From Margaritispora aquatica (taxonomy: Eukaryota; Ascomycota; Leotiomycetes; Helotiales; Discinellaceae): a DNA stretch of 64,000 nt. The stretch lies in assembly GCA_007644065.1 (NCBI GenBank), contig VJWN01000042.1, forward strand, positions 1 to 64,000, given 5' to 3'. Below the pieces are notes generated by a model. That model worked only from the letters and a program-made list of their open reading frames with translations. It was not told where the DNA came from and searched no databases. Every line of letters begins with the position of its first letter. The stretch's first letter is position 1. Shown here one piece after another: positions 55,393-64,000 of this stretch. Made by a program: the position numbers and the translations under genes.

Positions 55393-55642
55393 AAAAGCTG
55401 GAGATAAGGAGAAAGCGAAGAGTTGGAAGATACGTGAATTCAACGTTAGATAGAGTTGAACTAAGAATAAATAACGTTCTCCAGTACAGACTTCAAGAAC
55501 CACTTCATTGGAAACCCAAGAACAAGCCCTGCCTGATACTCCATCGTAGTTCCCAAAGCCCAACATCGGCTTTCTGACATCGCTGCTATCTTAGCCAGGT
55601 TCTGCCGGCTCGTTTCTTCACCCCTTCCTCAACCCTCCTTTA

Positions 55643-56052
55643 TCAAGATCCACATATGTATCCTGCTACAACGTTGCTGCGAAGCCCGTCGTTGCGATTC
55701 TTGCAAGTAGGGTCGCAAATAGAATAGTCCAGTCCACAGCAAGCGAAGCAAGCTAAACCTGCTTCGAGAGGAGTAGCAACCAAAATCCCAACACAAACCA
55801 GACCAACTTGTGCACATATACATAGGGGACAGTCAAGGTCGCAAGTTCCCTTTGGACACCGTGCGGTACTCGTAGGTTGAATAGTACTCGCAGGTTGTGT
55901 AGTACCTGCAGAAGCAGACTTCGAAACTAATGGCTCATATGCTGGAGGTGGGATACAGTGCGGTTGCTCGGTAATAGCTGACATCTAAACTTATGTCAGA
56001 ACCTATCTTCGTTTATGGGTATTATACAAACCTTGGTTACTCCTTTAGACAT
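55643..56052 (-). CDS. Small Cys-rich protein with a hydrophobic segment
   Basis: Exons 56032..56052 (seven codons from the ATG at 56052) and 55643..55984, joined phase 0, about 120 residues. Starting at the second ATG (55984) is also possible. After a polar Pro/Ser/Thr-rich N-terminus comes 'CPLCICAQVGLVCVGILVA', which may be a membrane-associated helix. It is followed by more cysteines ('CFACCGLDYSICDPTC'). Twelve cysteines in about 60 residues suggest metal binding, disulfides or lipidation. Not recognised. Confidence 0.5.
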
Positions 56053-57385
56053 CGTGGAAAGCACTTGTATTGTCTTGTAATTGGGATCAACGTTGATACA
56101 AACTTCAAGTCACCACCAGGTGATAGTGTGGTAGAAGAGGCGATGGGAGAGGGAAGGGAGCAATTATAGGAAGTTAAGAAGGTTGAGGAAGAGGAAGATA
56201 AAGATAAAGAGGTAGATAAAGAGAATATATATAGTAACCGATAGCCTTATATTTTAAATCAGGAGTATTGTTGGGCGATAGGTGTATATATACATTGTTC
56301 ATAGCCCTTTCCCTCCCACTAGTCCTGTCCTGACACCTGCCTGTTCTCCGATGTTCCCTCCCTTACAGCTCCCTTCCATCACAGTGTCTGCGGTCGCTTT
56401 CCCACGTGCTTTGGCTCTTCAGCTGGTGCGCGACAAGCTTCTTCCACAAAATTGGCGAGGCGTCGCCCCTAATGTACCAGATAACTGCTATCCATGCAAA
56501 GCCAGATCCTCCGCTGCCTAAGATAGAGTAGGCGGTTTGATGGCGGAGTATATCCGAGACATTGGGGAATGGCCAATCCCCCTCACCATGGACGAGAAGG
56601 AAATTTGTTTGATGTCGTGGATGTAAATTTCAACAACGGTGCCAGAGCATGCGTATACTAGGTCCTCAAGAGTCTGTTTTGAAGACATTTTGACATTTTA
56701 TATGTCAAAACAGGAGACAAGGACTTTTAGGTGGGGGCATGTCACATCAATATACACGTGATTAGCGGGGTTAAACTTTTCATTAGGATTGTAACTCGTC
56801 GGGCGCAACATTAATTTATTGTCAGGCTTCAGATATGTTTATTGAGAAGAGGACTAGGATCGCGTTGATGAGGAGGGGTAGTTCTCCACCTGCCATGAAA
56901 TTAACTGGTCACATGATTTATCACGCTGACTCATAATGTCCTATCTGCCTTTTTGGGCAGGCTAATCAGCAAATCGACAAAAGGACACAGCCACGAGAGA
57001 GCCTCAGAAGAATAGATATGAGTGAGACTGAGTTTGTTCCTATTTGTCTATGCTAATCACGGCTTTAATACAGTAACGCAAAGTGATAACAATAATGTGA
57101 TTTGGTCCACGGTCCGATACTGACCGAAAACACCTCCAGGGCGGTTAGGCCCAATGGCTTTGAAAGCCTTTTAGGCTGAGAGGTGCATGGTCTGGTCGCC
57201 TTAGACACAAGTACAACCTTGGTACCTGAGGTAAAGCGAGGATGATTAATCATGTGATTTTGACGTTTGCGCGGAGCGGTCAAAATTGATGCCTGACTAA
57301 GGCCTCTAACGATTTTTTTGGTCACCCCTCCATCGACACCTCCTTCAAGGTAACGGCTACCTACAACTACATTTATTCGGACACC
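56053..57385. other. Intergenic
   Basis: No supported gene in 1.3 kb. Short frames at 56282 and 57065 (minus) show nothing. An inverted repeat (56688-56710) is listed separately. Confidence 0.35.
56688..56710. repeat. Inverted repeat, 9-base arms
   Basis: TTTTGACAT and ATGTCAAAA separated by five bases. An overlapping outer pair (ctgttttga at 56674, tcaaaacag at 56705) gives an alternative hairpin. It could form a structure or bind a dimeric protein. Confidence 0.6.
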
Positions 57386-57676
57386 ATGGCAACAGTTCTC
57401 GAACATCTGAAAGTCGTAGACTTGAGCCAGGATGTACTGAAAGCAGCTTCGGAGTGCGCAGAGCAGATCAGCGACCTAAAATTTCAATCACGAGGTGACT
57501 ACGAAGTCTGCGATGACCCAACTGGGCTTGAGAGTGCTTCACGCACATTTGTTGCGAAATTTGCTCCTTGGTCAAAGGTAAACTCATCTAAGATCCATGA
57601 TAATTTGCAAGCTAACCTCTAGACAAAACCAGTTCGGCAACAGACCCTCCCTGCTCCAAGCTTTCCGATTCAATAA
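57386..57676 (+). CDS. Small uncharacterised protein
   Basis: Exon 1 is 57386..57577 (64 codons). The intron is 57578-57622 with GTAAAC, GCTAAC branch site and CTCTAG. Exon 2 starts at 57623 and reaches TAA at 57674, giving 81 residues. The N-terminal part is helical and acidic ('LEHLKVVDLSQDVLKAASE'); the tail is basic and Pro-rich. No domain recognised. If the TAA were another mutation, the next in-frame stop is only about 50 bases further, so I accept it as the natural end. Confidence 0.4.
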
Positions 57677-57825
57677 AACTGCACCATTGCCTGTGTCTGT
57701 ATCGATGCTCTTGATACCGACCACGATTGACAGGACTCCCCGTATATCAGGCGAGGCTATAAAAGTTGGGTCATATGTACAACTTACAAGCGACGTAGAT
57801 GTGCAACCAGGGTTTTACTTCGTCT

Positions 57826-59729
57826 TCATGGCCCAGTAGCGCATGCGTTGTCCCACGAAATATAGGTATTGGGTTGCGTAGTGCTGTTGTCGAAGTTCTG
57901 CTGAAGAATTTGGCTTGGAGGAGGGATATAAACACTGGCGGCGAAATCAGGTGGACGCTGGTCGGGAGGAGGAACAAAGATACTGGTGCGGAAATCGACT
58001 GGAATTCTCTGGTCAGGTGGAGAGATAAAAACACTGTTGATGAAATCGGGTGGATGCTGGTCGGGAGGAGGGATGTAAACACTGTTGATGAAATCGGGCG
58101 GATAATGGTCTGGAGAAGTATAATCATTGTTGCTGAAGCTTCCTCGCGGGATTGTATGATTTGGAGGAGTCACCGCCGATTCCCAGAGACTTCTTGGCTC
58201 TTGATATCCCAATATATTAGATTAGTGCTTTCAACATTTTCCGGTGCTTACTTACCACCCTGGCCTTGATTTGGTATCAATTGTGCAAATGCTGAGTTTG
58301 TTGTTCTTGTATGGGCAGCAGACAATTCTTCGGCTCGTCCGTATTGTACGGTGGCTTGGTCGTGGCGGGTGTTTGGTATGTTGGACCGATCATGGGCAGT
58401 GGCTTAAACAGTTGGTCAGCTATGTCCCTGAAAAATGTATAGTTTAATTGGAGGATCTACTTACCAGACATTTGCTCATTTGTGCTTGCTTGGACTGCAG
58501 CTTCATAGAGAAGGTCTATCGGTGCTCTATTATCTTCCATCTATTGTTAGTTTTGTCGAAAATTTTAGCTGCGATGCTCACCTTGTAAATGCCCAGTTTG
58601 CGGGACGTTATAAAGAGGCGCCAGAGCTGTAAATGTTGACGCTTCGATTGAAGAGCTTCCAGGTACAGCTCTATACAATCCTTCATGCTGGATACCAGAT
58701 GCTCCTTGTACATTAGGAAAGGAACCGACGCCCTCGGTTGCTGGTTCAGAAGCATGTTCATCGTGAGATTGTTCTCTCAATTGAGGCCCTTCAGTATTCC
58801 ATCGAAAAGGGTCGAGAGCAGCTGCTCGGATTTTCGTGGCCAGGTCGTCAGCCCCAAGGCTTTCTGACCGCTCGCAGATCTTGCAACTAACAAGATGCTC
58901 GATTGCAGACTTGTAGGCCACACCGTTCAGGGATTTATCCTCCCACCTACTCATTAGCACGATCCTTGATTGTAGAAGAAGTCAACATACGTAGTATCTG
59001 GTAGTTACGGAAGCAAAAACAAAGCGCCTGCACTCAGCGAAGAACATAGTTTGTTATACCTAGAGCCAGCAGTAGTCCATTTTCTCAGATTCTCCTCAAT
59101 CGTCTTGCAATTATCGTTGATTGGGAATGAGGTAGTGAGGACTTTGAGAAGTCGGCCGAGCATGTGAGTTGTGAGGAGGACACGGCCATCACCTACCAGC
59201 GATACAAGCTCGTAGAGGAAGAGTGTGTAGAATCTCCAGACAATGGTATCCCATTTTCGTTTGATACTAAGTCCTTTGAGACCTAGGTAGGCTTTTGCAA
59301 TGGCAAAATTAACTCTAGATTCCCCAGTACAATGCCTTGATTTCCCGGTGCTCCATCCGATATCTAGTTGGAGTCCAAGAGAGTTCCAAAATTCTAAAGG
59401 GTTTGCTTTGCACGCAACGAATACCTCATGCACCTCGACAGGCAGAGTGATTTCTTTTACTTCAAGGATTACTGTAAGATAAAAATTCTTTTCTGCTTTC
59501 TTCTTCGAGCCGTTTTTCGTACAAGAGAGTAGCTTTCGAGCAGCTGTTTTTGATTTTTCGGGTAAGGAATCGAGGACTTTGCTCAGAAGGGTTACAACCT
59601 TAACGAATAAGCCAATTACTCTAATCGAGAGAAAGAGAGACTTGCCTCCGGCTTTTGTATTAACTTCTCAACGGTAAGATTCTTATCGCACAATCTGAGT
59701 ACACTAATGATTTCACTAACAGTAACCAT
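57826..59729 (-). CDS. Multi-exon gene with GC-AG intron and PPPDQ repeats, one unresolved junction
   Basis: Exons 59646..59729, 59060..59598, 58582..58964, 58465..58540, 58256..58402 and 57826..58199. The first intron has a GC donor in ideal context (GAG|GCAAGT...GTTAAG). Phases agree at every border except 58582/58540, where a one-base lesion, or a second gene starting at the ATG at 58540, must be assumed. The N-terminal 300 residues are helical and unknown to me ('EITLPVEVHEVFVACK', 'LFLYELVSLVGDGRVLL'). The C-terminus has four copies of a 16-17-residue unit 'PPPDQxPPDFINSVYI' encoded by a minisatellite. The frame is otherwise open. Family unknown. Confidence 0.5.
57915..58115. repeat. Coding minisatellite, about 48-51-bp unit, four copies
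   Basis: Units carry 'gatgaaatcgggtggatg' and 'ggtcgggaggagg' (plus strand). Unit length is a multiple of three, so copies keep the protein frame. Confidence 0.75.
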
Positions 59730-60423
59730 AGCTAAGCAGTGTAATTGAAGGAGGTTGATGTTTTCGTGAAGGAATTTACGATTCTGACTGGGTCCAGATC
59801 TTGCCTCCTATTCCCATAACGCTAATCCACAATCGTCTGCCTGGTGAAAGTACTTTCACCAGGCAGACGATTGTGGATTAGCGTTATGGGACGCACGTCC
59901 ACAGAGGATCACCTATCTGACTTTGGAATATTTTTTATCCCTTACCAACGCGTTTCTTTGTCCCGCGATTATGAAATAGCGGATTAGCCTGCGAATTTCC
60001 ATTCCACTTCTTTTTCCCTTTTTACCTGCCTTTGTTAGGCAAGTCTACTGAAATCGCATCTCCAAATATGATGACCTATCTGGTCTAGTGAATGATAATA
60101 CTAAACCCTACCCTAGAAATATAGAAGGCAAGTGGAATTCAATCGGACCAGCTGCCTACCTTTGTGGACTTTGAATTTTGCTTATGTTTCCGTTCGAACG
60201 TGGGGATCCATTTCAATGTATAAGAAGACGCTGCAGAACGAGGCAAACATACAAGTGCCTCCTCATCCTAGTTCTAGCATCTGCTTTACGCTTACTCTCT
60301 CGTTGTTGGACTACAACAACAAGGCAGCCAGCAATTACGCCCCTTCTCAAGCCAGAACAATCACACCTTATCATCCAGCCAGGACACGGTTCTATCCCTG
60401 TCTCTTGATCGATCATATACACG
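59730..60423. promoter_or_regulatory. Divergent intergenic region with large palindrome
   Basis: Lies between the divergent genes starting at 59729 (minus) and 60424 (plus). Contains the palindrome at 59812. Frames at 60132-60467 are not supported. Confidence 0.4.
59812..59891. repeat. Perfect 80-bp palindrome without spacer
   Basis: Every base from 59812 to 59851 pairs with 59891 down to 59852 (40-base arms, centre AGTACT). The symmetry stops abruptly at 59811/59892, and flanks show no further symmetry. Confidence 0.97.
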
Positions 60424-61045
60424 ATGTCCAAATCTACTTGCGCAGTTATGGTCACTGGCGAGTCTAGCTCGTCAAGTTCCTCTGTTACTCGTGAGGTCAC
60501 TATTTGCGTTAATGGCAAAGTGGTTAGCATGACTATAGAGACAACAACTGTGAATGAGGCAATGGTAAGTGTCCCCACTCGGTGTAGAATCTAGCTTACT
60601 TAAGTTACAGGATAAGTTCAAGATAATATCAGGCATTTCCAGCATCATTAAGGTCTCAGGAGGTGGCCAATGCACTGTGTTTCTTCGCGAGCGTCTAGAC
60701 GTGACTTTACCAGGAACGGTACTTTTGATAGAGCGCGATGGTAACTGGCGACGGGTTCTCGAATGGTTCTACCATTACGGCTTGAGTTTGCAGCAGTATA
60801 ACCGGATTAGGATTGGGCTTGATGTGCCAGATGTATACAATGGCGGAATCCAGTATTGGTTTGAGGGAATGGACGGACGATTTTGGGTTTACGAGACAGT
60901 CTTAGAGCGAAAATGGTCAGGAAGGCTCTATATCCAACAGTACCGGGGAAAACCCTTAATGTTCTTGGGGTATTTCTGGAAGGATATGGTATTATGGTTT
61001 AGTAATTGGTCGAGTAGGGTGATAGGACAAGCGGCTTCCTCTTGA
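60424..61045 (+). CDS. Uncharacterised 191-residue protein
   Basis: Exons 60424..60564 and 60611..61045 (phase 0), unbroken, TGA at 61043. The N-terminus is Ser/Thr-rich with beta strands ('VTICVNGKVVSMTIETTT'). The rest is a compact aromatic-rich domain ('WRRVLEWFYHYGLSLQQY', 'IQYWFEGMDGRFWVY'). No signal peptide and no family recognised. It is one of the few intact lineage-type genes in this half of the window. Confidence 0.6.
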
Positions 61046-61548
61046 ATTTGAGTTGTATAAAGTTATAGACTTTTTATATCTCTAAATTATAGAAGTTTTG
61101 CGTTATCCTTTTGGAGCCCTGAATTGGTATTTTGAAGTGACACAATATTCTTCCTATCTAACTGTAGTATCGTACTTTACTGTTCCTTGCCCTTGTCCTT
61201 GTACGACTAACAGATATCCTCCGGGCGATCACTTAATATTAAGACGAAGGTGACGTTAGCGCGAAGCTACTGGTCATAGATTAACACGGATCTGTGCGTG
61301 GTAGATTAACTGTGCCTAGCAATGAACAGCTTAATATTCGCCGAGGAGGTCGTTAGTGTGATAATGGGGCCTTGATTATCTTTGCTGGCCTCCTTATAAA
61401 TATTGCCGTTTAGCTTCTTACTCTTTTCACCACCTTTGCTTTGTTTATCTTTCAGAGCGAGCCAGCCGGTAAGTGGCTCCTAAACTATAAACTCACTTCT
61501 TGGTTCTCTAGTTAGCATAGCTAGTTCCCCTAGATCCAAGGACGCATT
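61046..61548. other. Intergenic
   Basis: No gene supported; AT-rich with pyrimidine tracts before the next start. Confidence 0.3.
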
Positions 61549-62171
61549 ATGCCCAATCTCCACCAAGAAATCATGCACCAGCACCTTCAAGTGCCTCCAT
61601 CGAACGCAACATCGGTTAAACGCAAAAGAAGATCAATTCAGGAAGGTTTGGCAGCGGATCCTCAGGCCTTGCACAGTCAACTGCAAAAACGAAGATCTAT
61701 AAACGATGTGGGGTCAATTCCTGCCGAAGAGATACAACGGTACAGTACCAACTTCGTTACCAAATGCTACTACTGTTCTTTCATATTCCATTGTACTTAC
61801 AAAACTTGGAATGAAGAAAAGGACCACGAATCGACAAGATTCAAGGCTTTGGCCCACATGTACGACTGCAGCAGAAGACCACTTTATGCAAGTCTTCAGG
61901 AACCGATAATCCCAAGTACCTAGAGCAGACACCGGTTCCCGTTTTTAGCTATATGGAATGTCTACAAGATCTGTATAACCTAAATGAGAAACGCATTGAA
62001 CAGGAATTCAAGAAGCAACAAAGACCAACAGAGAAGATCTCCACGTCGTCTGCAGCCAACTTGGAACCATTCATAGAGTCGGATACTCCAACTTGCATGC
62101 CCGTCTATCTCGAATACCACCGTGCCGATGGCACCCACGCAAAACGCCTCGAACCCTCTTATAACAACTAG
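61549..62171 (+). pseudogene. Uncharacterised gene with a frameshift near 61895
   Basis: The frame from the ATG at 61549 is open for 124 codons to TAG 61921. The frame at 61953 is open upstream through 'KYLEQTPVPVFSYMECLQD' and downstream to 62171. The two overlap by a shift near 61880-61900, where no intron of normal size can fit, so a small indel is likely. The first part has a basic stretch (KRKRRSIQEG, nuclear-type) and a Cys-rich patch 'KCYYCSFIFHC...YDC'. Not recognised. Confidence 0.45.
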
Positions 62172-62388
62172 GCCTTCGCTGGTATATCACCTTCCACCTG
62201 CCCTCTGCCTTCTTATTGTTATTGTTGTCTTTATCCATTGTCTTGACGTGTCTTTGGGTCTGTCTTTAGCCCTTAGACTTTCACTATCCAAGTACCAACC
62301 CGGTTATCCACATTCCAAGTCGGTGAGTTTACTTTACCTTCAACTATCCAAACGCAAAAGAGAATTGACTAGCAAGTAGACTCCTATC

Positions 62389-62559
62389 ATGGCTATCTCA
62401 ATCAATTGCAGCCACTTATTCCAACTCCTTAAGTCAGAATCAACACTCATTCAATGGGTTTGCTCTGTGTGCCATAGCGGCCCGAATTGGTACATTTGGG
62501 AGTGCATATACTGCAAGCTGAAGGCTTGTCAGCCCTGCGCGGAGGTGAAGGGGATGTAG
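62389..62559 (+). CDS. Small zinc-ribbon-like protein
   Basis: 56 residues, ATG 62389 to TAG 62557. Four cysteine pairs or near-pairs fall in 'CSVCHSGPNWYIWECIYC' and 'ACQPC'. The order C-x2-C-x-S-G-P-x(5-7)-C-x2-C-x4-C-x2-C is the same as in the C-terminal tail of the aminotransferase frame ('CSSCGHSGP...CERC...CGKC', 46070-46170). A one-domain zinc-binding protein is likely. Confidence 0.5.
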   Translation: MAISINCSHLFQLLKSESTLIQWVCSVCHSGPNWYIWECIYCKLKACQPCAEVKGM

Positions 62560-63354
62560 TGGGAGAGGAGAGAGTTTTCTGGACGAGGATTCCAATGGTC
62601 AGAAGATACGTGGTTCTTGTTAGCTATTTCGAGCTAATTATATACAGCTTTAAAGCAGACACTAAAGTAATATCAGAGGATGGGATCAAGTAGCTGGCGT
62701 CAGGATTTGATGTTGGAACGATTAATTAAGTAGCGAGGCGGGTAAGGGGCGTGAGAATGGGCTAGTTTTACTACGTGAAGAGCGACAATGATTCTAGTGA
62801 CCAAAATGGCATCAGTGCTTTGGTCGGCCCTTTGGTTCAGTGATTTCGGACTGGCTGGAGCGGCATATCACCACTGTTTTCCCCGAAGCTGTAGACTAGG
62901 AGTCGGTATTAAAAATACATTGAATGAATTCCTTCCGCCGCTTTGTAGGCCGTGGTTCCCTCCTCGCCCCCTGTGCTCTAGTGCCGCCACTTCTTGCTGC
63001 TCATCTTCTCAACCTGCTACTACGCCCCTGCCAGTTCCAATAGACACTTGGCCCTTGGCCGGGGAGCAGAAGAATGTGCAGCCACCCCTATGTTCCCGGG
63101 TCGAGTATCAGGCAGCACACGTGGCATTGGCTTCACCAGTGAACTTAGCAAGTGGCATTATCGGCTCCATTGCGTTGTTGCCCTAGCTCTCGTCGCTGAC
63201 CTGAATACGTCTTATGGCATACTCATGCACTGTTAGTCTCATATAGGGCGTTCAAAGTGGAACGCGTAATATAAGATACCTCGTCATCCTATTCATCTTG
63301 CGGTTTACCTTATACTTGATTGCCCACCTGCTTTAATTCCACGAATCTTGAACT
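62560..63354. other. Intergenic, copy 2 of repeat block A
   Basis: Contains repeat block A copy 2 (62679-62774). The frame 62788-63186 has an ATG but low-complexity composition and no domain; not called. Confidence 0.35.
62679..62774. repeat. Dispersed repeat block A, copy 2
   Basis: Counterpart of 55101-55192. Confidence 0.7.
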
Positions 63355-63761
63355 ATGCGTCCCAAGTGCCCTAAGTGTGAGAAGAGTTTCAGCCGCAGTT
63401 ACGATTTGGATAGACACTTGAAGAATGTAGTTCATGATAGAGAAGTTGACGAACGGAAGCCCTGTATTGTTAAAGGGTGTAAATAGAAGGGTGCAAGGGA
63501 AGATACACATCAGAATCATATGAAGAAAAAGTATACAGGTAAGACTACCATATCGACTCTCTAGACTAGATATCTCGTTAACCTAACACATTAGTGGCAT
63601 CAGAAAAGGAATGGAATTCGAAGAAAGAACGGATTATTGCAGATGCCCGCCGTAAGAATATGAGTTGGGACTTAATCTAGGAGTCCTATTGCAAGACTAT
63701 TACGTCAAACGCCTGTCGTAAAAGATGGGAAAAAATTAGGCATAAATTCCCAGAGGTATAG
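63355..63761 (+). pseudogene. C2H2 zinc-finger plus Myb-like gene with two TAGs
   Basis: Exons 63355..63538 and 63595..63761 join in frame. Finger 1 is complete: 'CPKCEKSFSRSYDLDRHLKNVVH' spans a textbook C-x2-C-x12-H-x4-H finger. A second finger follows ('CIVKGC...HQNHMKKKY') with TAG (63484-63486) right after its second Cys. Exon 2 is Trp-spaced and helical ('MSWDLI*ESYCK', 'NACRKRWEKIRHKFP') like a Myb/SANT repeat, with a TAG at 63678-63680. All other codons are open to TAG 63759. The original protein was probably a DNA-binding regulator. Confidence 0.58.
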
Positions 63762-64000
63762 CCATACGGATGTACAGAGGGGAAATAGAGCGGCCGTGGT
63801 GTGGATTGTAGGGGTTCTATAGAAGCAATGGATGGCATTATAGAAAGCTCGATCAAGGAAAGAAGGCCCAGAGCCCCAAGAATCAACTGGTTTATATAAA
63901 GAGATATAACCGTTGATATCTCCTTCCAGATCCAATGACGTTAAGGGGTATATAAAGGGAGCGATACACGGTTGAGTACTTGTCATTAAGGTATGCTGGA
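63762..64000. other. 3' flank with repeat block B, copy 2
   Basis: Contains 63912-63985, the counterpart of 55319-55392. The minus-strand frame here continues past the window edge and is not supported further. Confidence 0.4.

Larger units (their letters stand above)
55022..55642. other. Intergenic, copy 1 of a duplicated segment
   Basis: Holds the two repeat blocks (55101-55192 and 55319-55392) that recur at 62679 and 63912. No supported gene. Confidence 0.4.

Noticed and set aside
62788..63186. 132-codon plus-strand frame
   Set aside because: Low-complexity Cys/Pro/Ser composition, two competing frames in the same stretch, and no promoter or domain.
4312..63680. Nuclear genetic code with UAG (or UAA) reassigned to an amino acid
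   Set aside because: Several intact genes use TAG (J-domain 32139, ABC 52846, coiled-coil 37263) or TAA (DUF3723, ferric reductase, MADS-like) as convincing ends, and long conserved genes contain neither internally.

Overview
The window looks like nuclear DNA of a filamentous ascomycete. Genes carry many short GT-AG introns (about 45-60 bases, with CTAAC/CTGAC-like branch sites). The recognisable families are typically fungal: GH18 chitinase, CSC1/DUF221 channel, FRE-type ferric reductase, DUF3723, small MADS-like proteins, and fungal kinase-like proteins with an HRD-x-R-P-x-N loop. Several small-protein families recall the Helotiales/Sclerotiniaceae, but I cannot fix the genus. Gene spacing, minisatellites, a 2.1-kb TA-rich desert and many damaged genes suggest an accessory, possibly subtelomeric, region under mild RIP-like mutation.

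Layout. 0.6-2 kb: a decayed gene with an internal duplication. 2.2-2.6 kb: small secreted protein (paralogue at 40.9 kb). 3.2-5 kb: MADS-like gene, 55-bp repeats, broken kinase-like gene. 5.1-7.6 kb: intact DUF3723 gene. 7.6-9.7 kb: desert. 9.7-11.1 kb: multi-pass membrane protein. 13.4-14.6 kb: gene of many micro-exons. 15.1-17.1 kb: small secreted protein and a broken gene. 17.3-21.7 kb: chitinase and interrupted CSC1-like channel. 22-25.7 kb: small nuclear or coiled-coil type genes, each with one stop. 26-28.6 kb: ferric reductase divergent from a second MADS-like gene. 28.8-33 kb: GPI-type candidate, J-domain protein, small interrupted gene. 33.6-36.8 kb: patatin-like lipase with a Cys/His motif. 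37.3-40.5 kb: coiled-coil protein divergent from a nuclease-like/kinase-like protein. 41.8-48.7 kb: three co-oriented genes (folylpolyglutamate synthase-like, TPR-like, and a long aminotransferase-containing frame). 51-52.8 kb: ABC half-transporter that has lost its Walker A. 53.5-64 kb: small lineage-type genes, repeats, an 80-bp perfect palindrome and a zinc-finger gene.

The dominant theme is that at least fourteen loci are long reading frames broken by one or two in-frame stops. These stops are always TAG or TAA and I found no TGA. That is what CpA-to-TpA (RIP-type) mutation of CAG, CAA and TGG produces. UAG-to-UGG RNA editing is a competing explanation for the TAG cases only. Loci that appear intact include DUF3723, chitinase, ferric reductase, both MADS-like genes, the J protein, patatin, nuclease-kinase, FPGS-like and ABC genes. 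All exon boundaries were inferred by eye from splice consensus and frame continuity, with no transcript data or database search.
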